Counted from the first letter of the stretch, positions 17,301 to 25,323 are shown. The stretch: DNA of 38,790 bases from Clostridia bacterium (GCA_017939755.1 JAGBAJ010000065.1:1-38790); one strand, 5' to 3'. A program made the numbers and translations. Notes: a model not told the origin generated them from the letters alone.

Positions 17301-17870
17301 ATGAAAGAAAATAAGGGAAAGATAATAGCTATAGTGATTGCCACTTTTTTATTGGTTGGTATAGCTATATTGATTTATTTTAATACTGGAAATAGTAAAC
17401 AGAATCCGGTGGCTATTGAAAACGAGATAGTTCCACAGGAAGAAATATCAGATGAGCAACTAAGAGAAACTACAATTAAGTTATACTTTGCTGATAATAA
17501 TGAAGAAATTGTTGAAGAAATTCGAAAGGTTGATTCAAAGATATTAATTGAAAATCCATATCAAAAAACACTGGAGCTTTTAATACAAGGTCCTAGTAAC
17601 GAGGAATTGCATTCTAATATACCTAAAAATGCTAATATTAATAAAATTGAAAAAAGTGGAGAGTGCGTAATAATTGATTTCTCAAAAGAGTTTGTTGAAA
17701 ATGCTTCAGAAGATGTAGAAAAACAGGGAGTCATAATTAGTCAAATTGTAAATACCTTAACACAATTCACCGAGGTAAATGCTGTAAAAATTACGATAGC
17801 TGGAGATGAAAACGTTGGTTTTAAAAATGGCAATATAACATTTAAACAAGTTTTTACAAATGATGACTAA
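17301..17870 (+). CDS. GerMN-domain protein (GerM-like sporulation/germination protein)
   Basis: The 189-residue product has a short basic N-terminus, one membrane anchor (about residues 7-27) and no lipobox cysteine, so it should face outward from the membrane. The C-terminal part (about 60-180) reads as a GerMN domain: TIKLYFADNNEE, TLELLIQGPSNEEL and IIDFSKEFVENAS, ending with an alternating strand region. GerM of Bacillus links forespore and mother cell and affects germination. An in-frame ATG at 17271 lacks a ribosome binding site; GGAGGAG at 17288-17294 supports 17301. The stop codon overlaps the end of a convergent 49-codon ORF. Confidence 0.85.
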   Translation: MKENKGKIIAIVIATFLLVGIAILIYFNTGNSKQNPVAIENEIVPQEEISDEQLRETTIKLYFADNNEEIVEEIRKVDSKILIENPYQKTLELLIQGPSNEELHSNIPKNANINKIEKSGECVIIDFSKEFVENASEDVEKQGVIISQIVNTLTQFTEVNAVKITIAGDENVGFKNGNITFKQVFTNDD

Positions 17871-18016
17871 TTTTGTTTTTTTCTATTTTTTAAACACTTT
17901 ACAAATTTTAGTGTACTTGTTGTAGTAGATAAATTTCTTAAAAAGGATTCTATTTGAAATAAAGAATCTATAACATTTTTTTTATTTTTCTTAGGAGGTT
18001 TATAATCATTGTTCAT
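17867..18016 (-). CDS. Small basic protein of unknown function (49 aa)
   Basis: Not recognised as a known family. The product starts MNNDYKPPKKNKKNVIDSLF and ends KCLKNRKKQN: two lysine-rich ends around a short amphipathic helix (SLFQIESFLRNLSTT). The case for a real gene is the good Shine-Dalgarno AAAGGAGC 7 bases before the ATG and the fact that it fills an otherwise empty gap. It runs opposite to gerM and overlaps the gerM stop by 4 bp. A nearby inverted repeat TTTAAAGT/ACTTTAAA (about 18037-18060) lies in its promoter region. There is no signal peptide or membrane segment. Confidence 0.55.
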   Translation of the reverse strand: MNNDYKPPKKNKKNVIDSLFQIESFLRNLSTTTSTLKFVKCLKNRKKQN

Positions 18017-18125
18017 TTTGTTGCTCCTTTCATAATTTAAAGTAAATAAAAAACTTTAAAAATAAGTATTTTTATTATATAATATTTTTTAGTTATAAAT
18101 TTTGTTAACAAAGAGAGGACAATTT

Positions 18126-18872
18126 GTGGATAACATTAAAGAAAATGAGAGAATAGATGATTTAGAAATAAACAATTTTAAAATAATACAAAAAACAGAT
18201 GGATTTTGTTTCGGTATTGATAGTGTATTACTTTCCGATTTTTCAAAAAATATTAAAAAAAATGGTGAAGTATTAGATTTAGGAACTGGAACAGGAATTT
18301 TAGGTTTTTTACTTTTAGCAAAAAGTAATGTAAAAAAAGTTATTGGAATTGAAGTTCAAAAGGAAATTGCTGATATGGCAAATAGGAGTGTTAAGTTAAA
18401 TAAATTACAGGATAAGTTTGAAATTATTAATGCTAACATAAAAGATTTAGATAAAATATTGCCAATAGACCATTATGATGCAATAGTATCGAATCCTCCA
18501 TATAAACAGATTAATTCAGGAAAAATTAATGAGAATCTAACAAAGTTAATTTCTAGACATGAAATTGAAGCAAGTTTGCAAGACTTTATAAAAGTAAGTT
18601 TTAAGATGCTTAAAGATAAGGGGTCACTATTTATTGTGCATAGAGCCGAACGTTTAGTGGACATTTTATCTCAAATGAGATTAAATAAAATGGAACCTAA
18701 AAGAATCAGATTTGTTTATTCAAATTATGAAAGTGAAAGTAAACTTGTATTAATTGAAGCAGTAAAAAATGGCAAACCATTTTTAAAAACTGAAAAGCCG
18801 CTATACATATATAATAGTGATGGTTCATACACAAACGAAGTGTTAAAAATATATAATAAAGAGTTGCTATAA
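18126..18872 (+). CDS. tRNA1(Val) A37 N6-methyltransferase-like (TrmN6/YfiC family)
   Basis: SAM-dependent N6-adenine methyltransferase. The 248-residue product has the family opening (FCFGIDSVLLSDF, about residues 31-43), SAM motif LDLGTGTGILG and the catalytic NPPY in DAIVSNPPYK. In E. coli the family member modifies A37 of a valine tRNA; the substrate here is inferred. The start is GTG at 18126, with GAGAGGA ending 6 bases upstream; the TTG at 18102 has no such site. The GTG lies within a perfect DnaA box (18125-18133). rsmI follows, as in many Firmicutes. Confidence 0.88.
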   Translation: MDNIKENERIDDLEINNFKIIQKTDGFCFGIDSVLLSDFSKNIKKNGEVLDLGTGTGILGFLLLAKSNVKKVIGIEVQKEIADMANRSVKLNKLQDKFEIINANIKDLDKILPIDHYDAIVSNPPYKQINSGKINENLTKLISRHEIEASLQDFIKVSFKMLKDKGSLFIVHRAERLVDILSQMRLNKMEPKRIRFVYSNYESESKLVLIEAVKNGKPFLKTEKPLYIYNSDGSYTNEVLKIYNKELL

Positions 18873-18905
18873 GATTGTAGTAAGAATAGGAGAATGAGCT
18901 TAAAT

Positions 18906-19730
18906 ATGAGTGGAAAATTATTTTTGGTGGCAACACCAATAGGAAATTTAGAAGATATAACATTAAGAGCAATTAGAGTGTTGAAAGAGGTTGATATTAT
19001 AGCCGCTGAAGACACAAGACATAGCTTAAAACTATTAAACCATCTGGAAATAACCAAGCCATTAATTAGTTATCATAGACATAATGAAGAAGTTAAAACG
19101 GACGGATTAATTAATAAGCTTTTAAATGGAGAGAATATAGCATTAATTACAGATGCTGGAACTCCAGCTATATCAGATCCTGGAGAGCTTATTGTAAAAA
19201 AAGCAATTGAAAATCAAATAGAAATTATTCCAGTGCCTGGCGCATGTGCATTAATAAATGCATTAATTTGCTCTGGGTTAGACACAAGATCATTTTCGTT
19301 TTATGGTTTTTTACCATTAAATAAAAAATTAAGAGCAGCTAAGTTTGAGGAGCTAAAAAAAGAAAATAAAACAATTATTATATATGAGGCACCACACAAA
19401 ATTGCTACCACATTAAGTGATATATACAAAAATATGGGTGATGTAAATATTGTTCTTGCACGTGAAATAACAAAAATACACGAAAGTTTTTTACGAGGCA
19501 GAGTATCAAGTATAATTGAAAAAATTGCAGATATAAAGGGTGAGATGATAATTTTAATTGAAGGAAATAATAGTATAGAAGAAGAAAGCCATGAAGAGCT
19601 GGATGCACAATCTCAATATGAATTATATAAAAAACAAGGATTAACAAAAAATGAAATAATAAAGAAAATTGCAAAGAATATGGGAGTAAAGAAAAATGAT
19701 ATATATATGCAATTTTTAAATGAAGATTAA
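18906..19730 (+). CDS. rsmI: 16S rRNA (cytidine-2'-O) methyltransferase RsmI
   Basis: Methylates the 2'-O of C1402 in the decoding centre. The 274-residue product has the tetrapyrrole-methylase fold: KLFLVATPIGNLEDITLRA at the start, AAEDTRHSLKLL, ALITDAGTPAISDPG (about residues 79-93), PVPGACALI, and a VLAREITKIHES motif. Start choice is uncertain: AGGAG (18888-18892) is 1 base from the ATG at 18894 and 13 bases from the ATG at 18906. The latter gives the usual N-terminus. It is probably cotranscribed with the upstream methyltransferase. A perfect 24-bp palindromic terminator follows. Confidence 0.94.
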   Translation: MSGKLFLVATPIGNLEDITLRAIRVLKEVDIIAAEDTRHSLKLLNHLEITKPLISYHRHNEEVKTDGLINKLLNGENIALITDAGTPAISDPGELIVKKAIENQIEIIPVPGACALINALICSGLDTRSFSFYGFLPLNKKLRAAKFEELKKENKTIIIYEAPHKIATTLSDIYKNMGDVNIVLAREITKIHESFLRGRVSSIIEKIADIKGEMIILIEGNNSIEEESHEELDAQSQYELYKKQGLTKNEIIKKIAKNMGVKKNDIYMQFLNED

Positions 19731-19762
19731 AGTGAAGATTTATATTAAAATGTTTTATGTAG

Positions 19763-19793
19763 CATGGTTGCAATATTGCAACCATGTATTTTT
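19763..19793 (+). terminator. Terminator after rsmI
   Basis: CATGGTTGCAAT and its exact complement (19763-19786) form a perfect palindrome with no unpaired centre beyond the hairpin turn, followed by TATTTTTTAT. The T-run merges into repeat copy 2. Confidence 0.85.
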
Positions 19794-19863
19794 TATACAT
19801 TAGGAAAGTCATGCTGAGTTTTCCTTATATATAAAAAAGGCTTCGCCGAAAACAGATGCACAG
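19790..19863. repeat. Structured dispersed repeat, copy 2
   Basis: Aligns with 6667-6741: the left hairpin arm, the loop, most of the right arm (with changes that weaken pairing), then GGCTTCGCCGAAAACAGATG. The second half seen in copy 1 (to 6808) is missing, so this copy is truncated or the units are modular. It lies directly behind the rsmI terminator and before spmA. Confidence 0.8.
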
Positions 19864-19918
19864 AAATTTTAAGTGTTATATTTGACTATTTTGAATATAT
19901 ATAGCATATGGAGGAAGT

Positions 19919-20497
19919 ATGTTAAATACAATATGGTCTTTTTTTATTATAATTTCGATTGCTTATGGAATCTTTTCTGGACGTGTTGAAAATATTAATG
20001 ATGCAATTTTTTCAACAACCGAAAATTCTGTAAAAATAATTGTAACATTATTTTGTACGATGTGTTTGTGGAGTGGAATTATGAATATTGCAAGTAATAT
20101 TAGTCTTATGGATAAGTTATGCAAGGTAATTGAACCAATTGTAAATTATCTTTTTCCTGAATACAAAAAGTCCAAAACAATAAAAAAGCAAATTTCCATG
20201 AATATTATTGCTAATTTACTTGGAATGGGAAATGCAGCAACTCCACTTGGGCTAGAAGCAATAAAAAACATGCAAAAAGAAAGCAAAGATAAATCAAAAC
20301 TTAGCACATCAATGATGTTATTTATACTAATTAATACAGCATCAATCCAATTAATTCCAACGACAATTTTAGCTGTTAGGAGATCAGCAAATTCAAGTAG
20401 TCCATCAGATATTATTATTCCAGTATGGATTTCCACGATATGTGCAGTTATGTGTGGAATATTTTGTATGAAAGTATTAATAAAAAGAGGAAGATAG
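19919..20497 (+). CDS. spmA: Spore maturation protein A
   Basis: Integral membrane protein needed in Bacillus and Clostridium for full dehydration of the spore core. The 192-residue product has the nucleoside-recognition 'Gate' fold and typical motifs: NLLGMGNAATPLGLEAIK (about residues 100-117) and INTASIQLIPTTILAVRR (about 139-156). Four or so hydrophobic segments are visible. GGAGG lies 5 bases before the ATG. spmB starts 4 bp after the stop, so the pair is one unit. Confidence 0.94.
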   Translation: MLNTIWSFFIIISIAYGIFSGRVENINDAIFSTTENSVKIIVTLFCTMCLWSGIMNIASNISLMDKLCKVIEPIVNYLFPEYKKSKTIKKQISMNIIANLLGMGNAATPLGLEAIKNMQKESKDKSKLSTSMMLFILINTASIQLIPTTILAVRRSANSSSPSDIIIPVWISTICAVMCGIFCMKVLIKRGR

Positions 20498-20501
20498 CTA
20501 T

Positions 20502-21026
20502 ATGAATATTTTGATTAAGGCATCTAATTTTGTAATTCCAGCAATAATTCTTACTATAGTTTTGTGGGGAATGAAGGAAAAAAAAGATGTTTTTGGATTG
20601 TTTATAGATGGTGCCAAAAATGGAATGAATACTATTGTTGGATTAATACCAACTCTAATAGGTATTTTTTTTGCCGTGGGACTGTTGAGAGCGTCAGGTG
20701 TTATTGATTTAATGTGCAAAATAATATATCCAATTACATCAGCTGTAAGTTTTCCTTCAGAAATATTACCTCTAATGATTATTAGGCCCATTTCTGGAAG
20801 TGGAGCATTGGGAATGGCTGTTGATATAATTACAACATATGGAGCAGATTCATATATTGGTAGAGTTGCAGCTGTAATTATGGGATCAACAGAGACATCT
20901 TTATATGTTATTGCATTGTATACAGGTTGCTTAAAAGTAAAAAAAGAAAATAAATTAATTTATTCAGCGTTAATTGCAGATATAGCGGGTATAATTTGCA
21001 CAATTGCAATATGTCATTTTTTGTAA
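20502..21026 (+). CDS. spmB: Spore maturation protein B
   Basis: Partner of SpmA, same membrane fold. The 174-residue product has the family motifs FIDGAKNGMNTIVGLIPTLI (about residues 33-52), RASGVIDL and RPISGSGALGM (about 97-107), plus a final STETSLYVIALYTG (about 127-140) and a hydrophobic C-terminus. The length is normal. Its ribosome binding site lies in the end of spmA. No terminator hairpin is obvious after it; the 449-bp non-coding region follows. Confidence 0.94.
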   Translation: MNILIKASNFVIPAIILTIVLWGMKEKKDVFGLFIDGAKNGMNTIVGLIPTLIGIFFAVGLLRASGVIDLMCKIIYPITSAVSFPSEILPLMIIRPISGSGALGMAVDIITTYGADSYIGRVAAVIMGSTETSLYVIALYTGCLKVKKENKLIYSALIADIAGIICTIAICHFL

Positions 21027-21097
21027 AAATCAATATAATAAAGTCGGAAAATGCAGAAAAAACAAGAATAATGACGAATTCGGTCGTTCGAAAATTG

Positions 21098-21126
21098 TTG
21101 ACATTTTGATTTAAATGCGCTAACAT
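21098..21126 (+). promoter_or_regulatory. Orphan promoter-like sequence
   Basis: TTGACA (21098-21103), 17-bp spacer, TAACAT (21121-21126), pointing into a 340-bp stretch without a rightward ORF. The transcript would cross the tandem repeat (21159-21238) and the long inverted repeat (21356-21464). Confidence 0.4.
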
Positions 21127-21158
21127 AAATGTATAGCCAAGGAACAATTTAATTCAGC

Positions 21159-21238
21159 AAAATTAATTCAAATAAAAATTAATTCAAATAAAAATTAATT
21201 CAAATAAAAATTAATTCAAGTAAAAATTAATTCAAAAA
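21159..21238. repeat. 16-bp tandem repeat, five copies
   Basis: Unit AAAATTAATTCAAATA at 21159, 21175, 21191, 21207 (one change) and 21223 (last bases changed). A weaker partial unit precedes it. The period of 16 is not a multiple of three and all frames contain stops, so it is not coding. The units contain the self-complementary AATT/TTAA core. Confidence 0.9.
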
Positions 21239-21355
21239 ATTTATGATAAAATCTAGAAAGAATTGATTCGAAAAAATAAAATATCCAAATAAAATTAAAA
21301 AAAATAATGAAAAAAATAAATAGACTGAATTAAATAAATGGTTTTGTTTTTAATT

Positions 21356-21464
21356 TTGTAGAGGAAAAATATTTAGGTAATAGAAAAGCCCCCTTTTCGC
21401 TTGTCTTAGTTTAAGTTTACATACCCCTATAACAAAAATGTGAATTATAATATTTCCTCTACAA
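21356..21464. repeat. Inverted repeat enclosing a C-rich hairpin
   Basis: TTGTAGAGGAAAAATATT (21356-21373) is the complement of AATATTTCCTCTACAA (21449-21464), apart from two extra A. The 75-bp interior contains GAAAAG-CCCC-CTTTTC (21383-21398). It lies just beyond the rlmH stop codon, so it may serve as a leftward terminator structure or be a small RNA. I see no target-site duplication. The rest of the 21027-21475 gap holds nothing else recognisable. Confidence 0.6.
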
Positions 21465-21475
21465 TTACATATATA

Positions 21476-21958
21476 TTACCTATGATAAGTCTCGTTATTT
21501 GAAATTTTAAATGCTCTGAAAATTTGCTCTAGCAAAAAAATACGAATTAACTGATGTGGAAATGTCATTTTTGAAAAGCATATTAATTCATTTGAGCATT
21601 TTAAAACTTTTTCAGATAATCCTAAGGTACCACCGATAACAAATGTAACATTACTAGAAATGTTTAAAGAAATATTATTAATTTTGGTTGAAAATTCTTC
21701 AGAAGAATATTGTTTCCCTTTTAAATCTAATGATATTACATAAGAATTTTTTTCTATATGAGAAATTATATTGTTTGATTCTTTTTCTTTTATCATCTCT
21801 ATAAGTGATGAATTTAATTTATCAGGTAATTTCTCATCGGGTAATTCTGTAATAGTTAGAGAGCAATATTTAGATAATCTTTTAGAGTATTCAGATAGGG
21901 CATCTTGTAAGTATTTTTCTTTTAATTTTCCGACGCAAATAACATTTATATGTATCAT
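21476..21958 (-). CDS. rlmH: 23S rRNA pseudouridine-1915 N3-methyltransferase RlmH
   Basis: SPOUT-fold methyltransferase acting on the assembled 70S ribosome at pseudouridine 1915 of 23S rRNA. The 160-residue product has the expected size, N-terminus (INVICVGKLKEKYLQDALSE), the knotted SAM-binding region FVIGGTLGLSEKVL (about residues 106-119) and the C-terminal FPHQLIRIFLLEQIFRAFKI ending NNETYHR. AAGGAG precedes the ATG. It is the last gene of the spoIIR-murA-walJ-rlmH group, 10 bp after walJ. Confidence 0.95.
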   Translation of the reverse strand: MIHINVICVGKLKEKYLQDALSEYSKRLSKYCSLTITELPDEKLPDKLNSSLIEMIKEKESNNIISHIEKNSYVISLDLKGKQYSSEEFSTKINNISLNISSNVTFVIGGTLGLSEKVLKCSNELICFSKMTFPHQLIRIFLLEQIFRAFKISNNETYHR

Positions 21959-21968
21959 AATAATCTCC

Positions 21969-22760
21969 TTACGCTATTTCTATAATTTTAGAGGGCTTTA
22001 CCCTTGTTGCAACATTTATTTCAATCTTTGACAAATCACAATTACTATTTATTAGCTCTTCTGCAACAGTTTTATATGCCAATTCTGGAAAGTTATTTTC
22101 CTTACTAAGATGTCCTAGCATTACTGATGTCAAATTAATTTTTGAGAGATGAGATACTAATTTTCCTGCATCAGTGTTTGAAAGGTGTCCTTCATCTCCA
22201 GATATACGCTGCTTTAAATAAAATGGATATTTAGAAAACCTTAGTATTTCTGGATCATAATTCGATTCAAGAAGTATAAATGAGCTTGGTTCAAGTTTTT
22301 GCATAATGTCTGGTGTAACATGTCCTAAATCAGTTGCAATGCTTATTTGCTTTGAACCATATTTTATATTAAATCCACAAGGATTCGCCGCATCATGTGG
22401 AATTGAAAAAGGCTCAATTTTAAAATCACCAATGCTAAATACTTCTGATGGAACGAATCGCTTTCGAAGATCATTAGAAATTTTTTCATACTGATTAGGC
22501 ATTGCCTTCCAGGTTTCCTCTGTAGCATATACTGGAATATTATATTTCATTGATAGAGTACTCAAGCTTTTTATATGGTCTGAATGTTCATGTGTTATTA
22601 TTATAGCATCTATATTTTGGACAGACACATCAATAGAAGAAAGTGCAGCTATGATTTTCTTCGCACTTTCTCCACAATCAATTAGTATTTTAGTTCTGTC
22701 ATTTTGGACAAATAAACTATTGCCACTACTTCCACTATATAAACTGCAAAATTTAAACAT
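21969..22760 (-). CDS. walJ: Metallo-beta-lactamase-fold hydrolase WalJ/YycJ
   Basis: Predicted metal-dependent exonuclease/phosphodiesterase of the YycJ family. The 263-residue product opens CSLYSGSSGNSLFVQ, then the metal-binding THEHSDHIKSL (about residues 55-65), later histidines in IPHDAANPCGF and MLGHLSKENN. Bacillus YycJ/WalJ has been linked to cell-wall and replication coordination and to mismatch repair. Here it is 8 bp behind murA and ahead of rlmH; YycJ next to RlmH is a common Firmicutes pair. Confidence 0.9.
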   Translation of the reverse strand: MFKFCSLYSGSSGNSLFVQNDRTKILIDCGESAKKIIAALSSIDVSVQNIDAIIITHEHSDHIKSLSTLSMKYNIPVYATEETWKAMPNQYEKISNDLRKRFVPSEVFSIGDFKIEPFSIPHDAANPCGFNIKYGSKQISIATDLGHVTPDIMQKLEPSSFILLESNYDPEILRFSKYPFYLKQRISGDEGHLSNTDAGKLVSHLSKINLTSVMLGHLSKENNFPELAYKTVAEELINSNCDLSKIEINVATRVKPSKIIEIA

Positions 22761-22768
22761 AATATTAC

Positions 22769-24028
22769 CTATTCTCTTACTCTTATTATATTTGCTCCAA
22801 GTTTTCTAAACTTTTCTTCTATATTTTCATATCCTCTATCAATATGTTGTAAATTATAAAGCTCTGTTGTTCCTTCAGCTGCAATACCAGCAATGATTAA
22901 TGCTGCTCCTGCTCTTAAATCAGTTGCATATACAGGTGCACCAGATAGTTTTTCAACACCCTCAAAAAATGCTGTTTTGCCTTGAGATGTGATTTTGGCT
23001 CCCATTTTTATAAGCTCATATGTGTATTGAAATCTTGATTCCCAAATATTTTCTGATATAACACTTGTTCCGTCTGCTAGGGCTAATACAACACCCATTT
23101 GTGATTGCAAATCTGTTGGAAATCCAGGATATGGTGCAGTTTTTATATTTGCTTTTGTTGGTCTTTTATTGCAATATACACGTATTTCGTCTCCGGATTC
23201 GTCAACTTTTCCACCCATTTCTATTATTTTGGCAGTTAAGCAATCTAAATGTTCACTAATACAATTTTTTAAAACAATATCTCCACCAGTTGCCATGGCT
23301 GCAAGCATAAAAGTTCCTGCTTCAATTTGATCTGGTACAACTGAGTATGTTGAGCCGCTCTTTAGTTTTTCAACACCATTAATCTTTATAATGTCTGTTC
23401 CAGCACCTCTAATGTCTGCTCCGATTGAGTTCAAAAAGTTTGCAACATCAACAATATGTGGCTCTTTGGCAGCATTATCTATTGTTGTAGTCCCTTTTGC
23501 AAATACGGATGCTAGTATTATATTTATGGTAGCACCTACAGAAACTGTATCCATATATATAGGAGCTCCAATTAAGTTCTCCGCACTAGCAGTCACTTTT
23601 CCTGTTGCAACTTCTACATTTGCACCAAGAGCCTCAAAACCTTTTATATGTTGATCAATTGGTCTTGCACCTAAGTTACAACCACCAGGAAGACCTACTT
23701 CAACGTTATGAAACCTACTTAATAGTGCACCAATCAAATAATATGATGCCCTAAATTTACTTGTTTTATCTAATGGAGCTTTATAATTATCAACAGTTGA
23801 TGTATCAATACGTGCAGTATTTGGATTTAACCATTCTATAGTTGCTCCTAATTCTTTTAAAATTTCACATTGGATTTGTACATCACTAATGTTTGGTAAA
23901 TTTTCTAATGTACATACGCCATTTATTAATAATGTGGCTGGAATCAATGCAACAGCAGCATTTTTTGCACCGCTAATTGTAACTTCACCATGTAATCTTG
24001 TTCTACCTTGAATAACTAATTTTTCCAA
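22769..24028 (-). CDS. murA: UDP-N-acetylglucosamine 1-carboxyvinyltransferase
   Basis: First committed step of peptidoglycan synthesis: transfers enolpyruvate from PEP to UDP-GlcNAc; target of fosfomycin. The 419-residue product has the lysine/asparagine pair in SGAKNAAVAL (K22, N23), the loop PGGCNLGARPIDQHI with catalytic Cys117 and the family C-terminal RAGAALIIAG. Cys rather than Asp at this position predicts fosfomycin sensitivity of this copy. The start is TTG, with GGAGG upstream. Clostridia often carry two MurA types; the second is not in the window. spoIIR lies 66 bp upstream. Confidence 0.96.
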   Translation of the reverse strand: MEKLVIQGRTRLHGEVTISGAKNAAVALIPATLLINGVCTLENLPNISDVQIQCEILKELGATIEWLNPNTARIDTSTVDNYKAPLDKTSKFRASYYLIGALLSRFHNVEVGLPGGCNLGARPIDQHIKGFEALGANVEVATGKVTASAENLIGAPIYMDTVSVGATINIILASVFAKGTTTIDNAAKEPHIVDVANFLNSIGADIRGAGTDIIKINGVEKLKSGSTYSVVPDQIEAGTFMLAAMATGGDIVLKNCISEHLDCLTAKIIEMGGKVDESGDEIRVYCNKRPTKANIKTAPYPGFPTDLQSQMGVVLALADGTSVISENIWESRFQYTYELIKMGAKITSQGKTAFFEGVEKLSGAPVYATDLRAGAALIIAGIAAEGTTELYNLQHIDRGYENIEEKFRKLGANIIRVRE

Positions 24029-24094
24029 TTCAATACCTCCACAAATGTAATCTCTCTATATATAACATAAATTCAATTTTTTGACAATAATAAA

Positions 24095-24727
24095 CTATAG
24101 ATTTTCAAATAATTCTATTAGCTTAAATTTTATCTTTATATCAGGAGAATTTGCATCTTTAGAGATAATAGATAGTTCTTCTGAATCAAGAGCATCCTCT
24201 AAAATACTATTGGTTGAATCTTGTGTAGAAAAAGTGGAATTATCAATTATGCAGATTGATGGAAACATTACGCACCACCAATTTTGCCCAGACGCATTAC
24301 CAAGCTCTATTTTTAGAGCATCATAATTGCCCTCTGGCAAGACAAAGTTGGAATAATCTTTTGTTGGAAAATTATAGTTGCCCACAGAAATATTAACAGA
24401 ATAATTAACATTGTGTTTTGATAGTATGTTATGGGATAAGTCATAAAAAACTGGAATGTTAGATTGTATAATTCTAAGGGCGTCATCTTTTGATTTCGAA
24501 TTTTTTAATTTGGGAGAAATATAATTTAGTATAGAATCTCGAATTTCATATTTAATTATTTGGTCTTCTGTGCAATCACTATTAGCCACAATGTGCAATC
24601 TAAAGAAATTATTAGAAATGTTACCAAAGACATGGTCTGAGTAGTTTTTTATCAATATTATTAGAAAGCAAATAAAAAGTATGCTGATAAGTGCAAACTT
24701 AGAAAAAGATGAATTAAAAATTTTCAT
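24095..24727 (-). CDS. spoIIR: Stage II sporulation protein R
   Basis: Secreted forespore signal that triggers SpoIIGA processing of pro-sigma-E in the mother cell. The 210-residue product has an N-terminal membrane/signal segment (residues 9-27), then FFRLHIVANSDCTEDQIIKY (41-60; the HxVANSD motif is diagnostic) and a C-terminal NWWCVMFPSICII. A longer in-frame reading extends upstream to 24952, but GGAGG just before the ATG at 24727 and the family N-terminus fix the start. A sigma-F-like promoter lies upstream (24754-24782). Confidence 0.93.
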   Translation of the reverse strand: MKIFNSSFSKFALISILFICFLIILIKNYSDHVFGNISNNFFRLHIVANSDCTEDQIIKYEIRDSILNYISPKLKNSKSKDDALRIIQSNIPVFYDLSHNILSKHNVNYSVNISVGNYNFPTKDYSNFVLPEGNYDALKIELGNASGQNWWCVMFPSICIIDNSTFSTQDSTNSILEDALDSEELSIISKDANSPDIKIKFKLIELFENL

Positions 24728-24753
24728 AGTATCCTCCATATAATTGTTTACAA

Positions 24754-24782
24754 GAGTATTGACAAATTTATAAATAATATAC
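24754..24782 (-). promoter_or_regulatory. Candidate sigma-F promoter of spoIIR
   Basis: On the minus strand GTATA (24778-24782), 14-bp spacer, then GTCAATACTC (24754-24763), which fits most but not all fixed positions of the sigma-F -10 pattern GGnnAnAhTr. spoIIR is a sigma-F gene in Bacillus, which raises the prior. Confidence 0.35.
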
Positions 24783-24818
24783 AGAAGTAAAATGTCGAAA
24801 ATTCGGGTTCGAATTAGT

Positions 24819-24848
24819 TTGACACGTGCCTTTTTTTGATGGTAAAAT
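24819..24848 (+). promoter_or_regulatory. Predicted promoter of the 24874 gene
   Basis: TTGACA (24819-24824), 18-bp spacer, TAAAAT (24843-24848), 25 bp before the start codon. It is divergent from spoIIR. Confidence 0.6.
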
Positions 24849-24873
24849 TTAAAAATGATAAGGAGGCTTCGAG

Positions 24874-25323
24874 ATGAAGTTAAATGAATGTATAAACAAG
24901 GTTTGTTGCCTATATGCAAGTGATTGGCATTTAGCTGTAATGCTATTGCCATATATAAATAAAAAAATACAGGAAAAGAACAAAATATACATGAAATTTG
25001 AAAATAGCATCGAAGAAAAAATACAAATATTAATAGATAAAATGGAATTAAAAAATAAAAATTTTATTAATGAAATAAAATGGAATGAAAATATTCAAGA
25101 TGAAGAAATGTGTGAAAATGAAAAAATTTATATTATTTCTGGAAATGAGGAATTTATAGAAGAGAAGAATAATATGATACAAGAGTATTATCAAAACAAA
25201 GATGAAAAAATTAAGATTATTAATTGCTATGAGATAAATGAAAATAGTTCACAAATAGATATTATACGTGAGAATAATTATAAAACGATTTTAAATACAA
25301 ATGGAGAAAGGGTTATTTGCTAA
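24874..25323 (+). CDS. Hypothetical protein (149 aa)
   Basis: I do not recognise this gene. The 149-residue product is acidic, Asn/Glu/Lys/Ile-rich, soluble and cytoplasmic by appearance. It opens MKLNECINKVCCLYASDWHL with a CC pair, then a hydrophobic helix (AVMLLPYINKKI), charged helices, and a strand-turn-helix IYIISGNEEFIEEKN near residues 86-100 followed by IKIINCYEIN, suggesting a small alpha/beta fold. It has its own promoter and a strong AAGGAGG. Divergent placement from spoIIR and monocistronic layout give no pathway clue. Confidence 0.75.
   Translation: MKLNECINKVCCLYASDWHLAVMLLPYINKKIQEKNKIYMKFENSIEEKIQILIDKMELKNKNFINEIKWNENIQDEEMCENEKIYIISGNEEFIEEKNNMIQEYYQNKDEKIKIINCYEINENSSQIDIIRENNYKTILNTNGERVIC

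Noticed and set aside
19454..19469. parS-like sequence with an intact CACGTG core inside rsmI
   Set aside because: The core falls on codons for the conserved Ala-Arg-Glu of RsmI, so the 13/16 match is explained by coding constraint.
21159..21238. CRISPR-like array
   Set aside because: The 16-bp units are directly adjacent without spacers; this is a simple tandem repeat and no cas gene is present.
21356..21464. MITE with terminal inverted repeats
   Set aside because: I find no target-site duplication next to the arms and no second copy in the window; described only as an inverted repeat.
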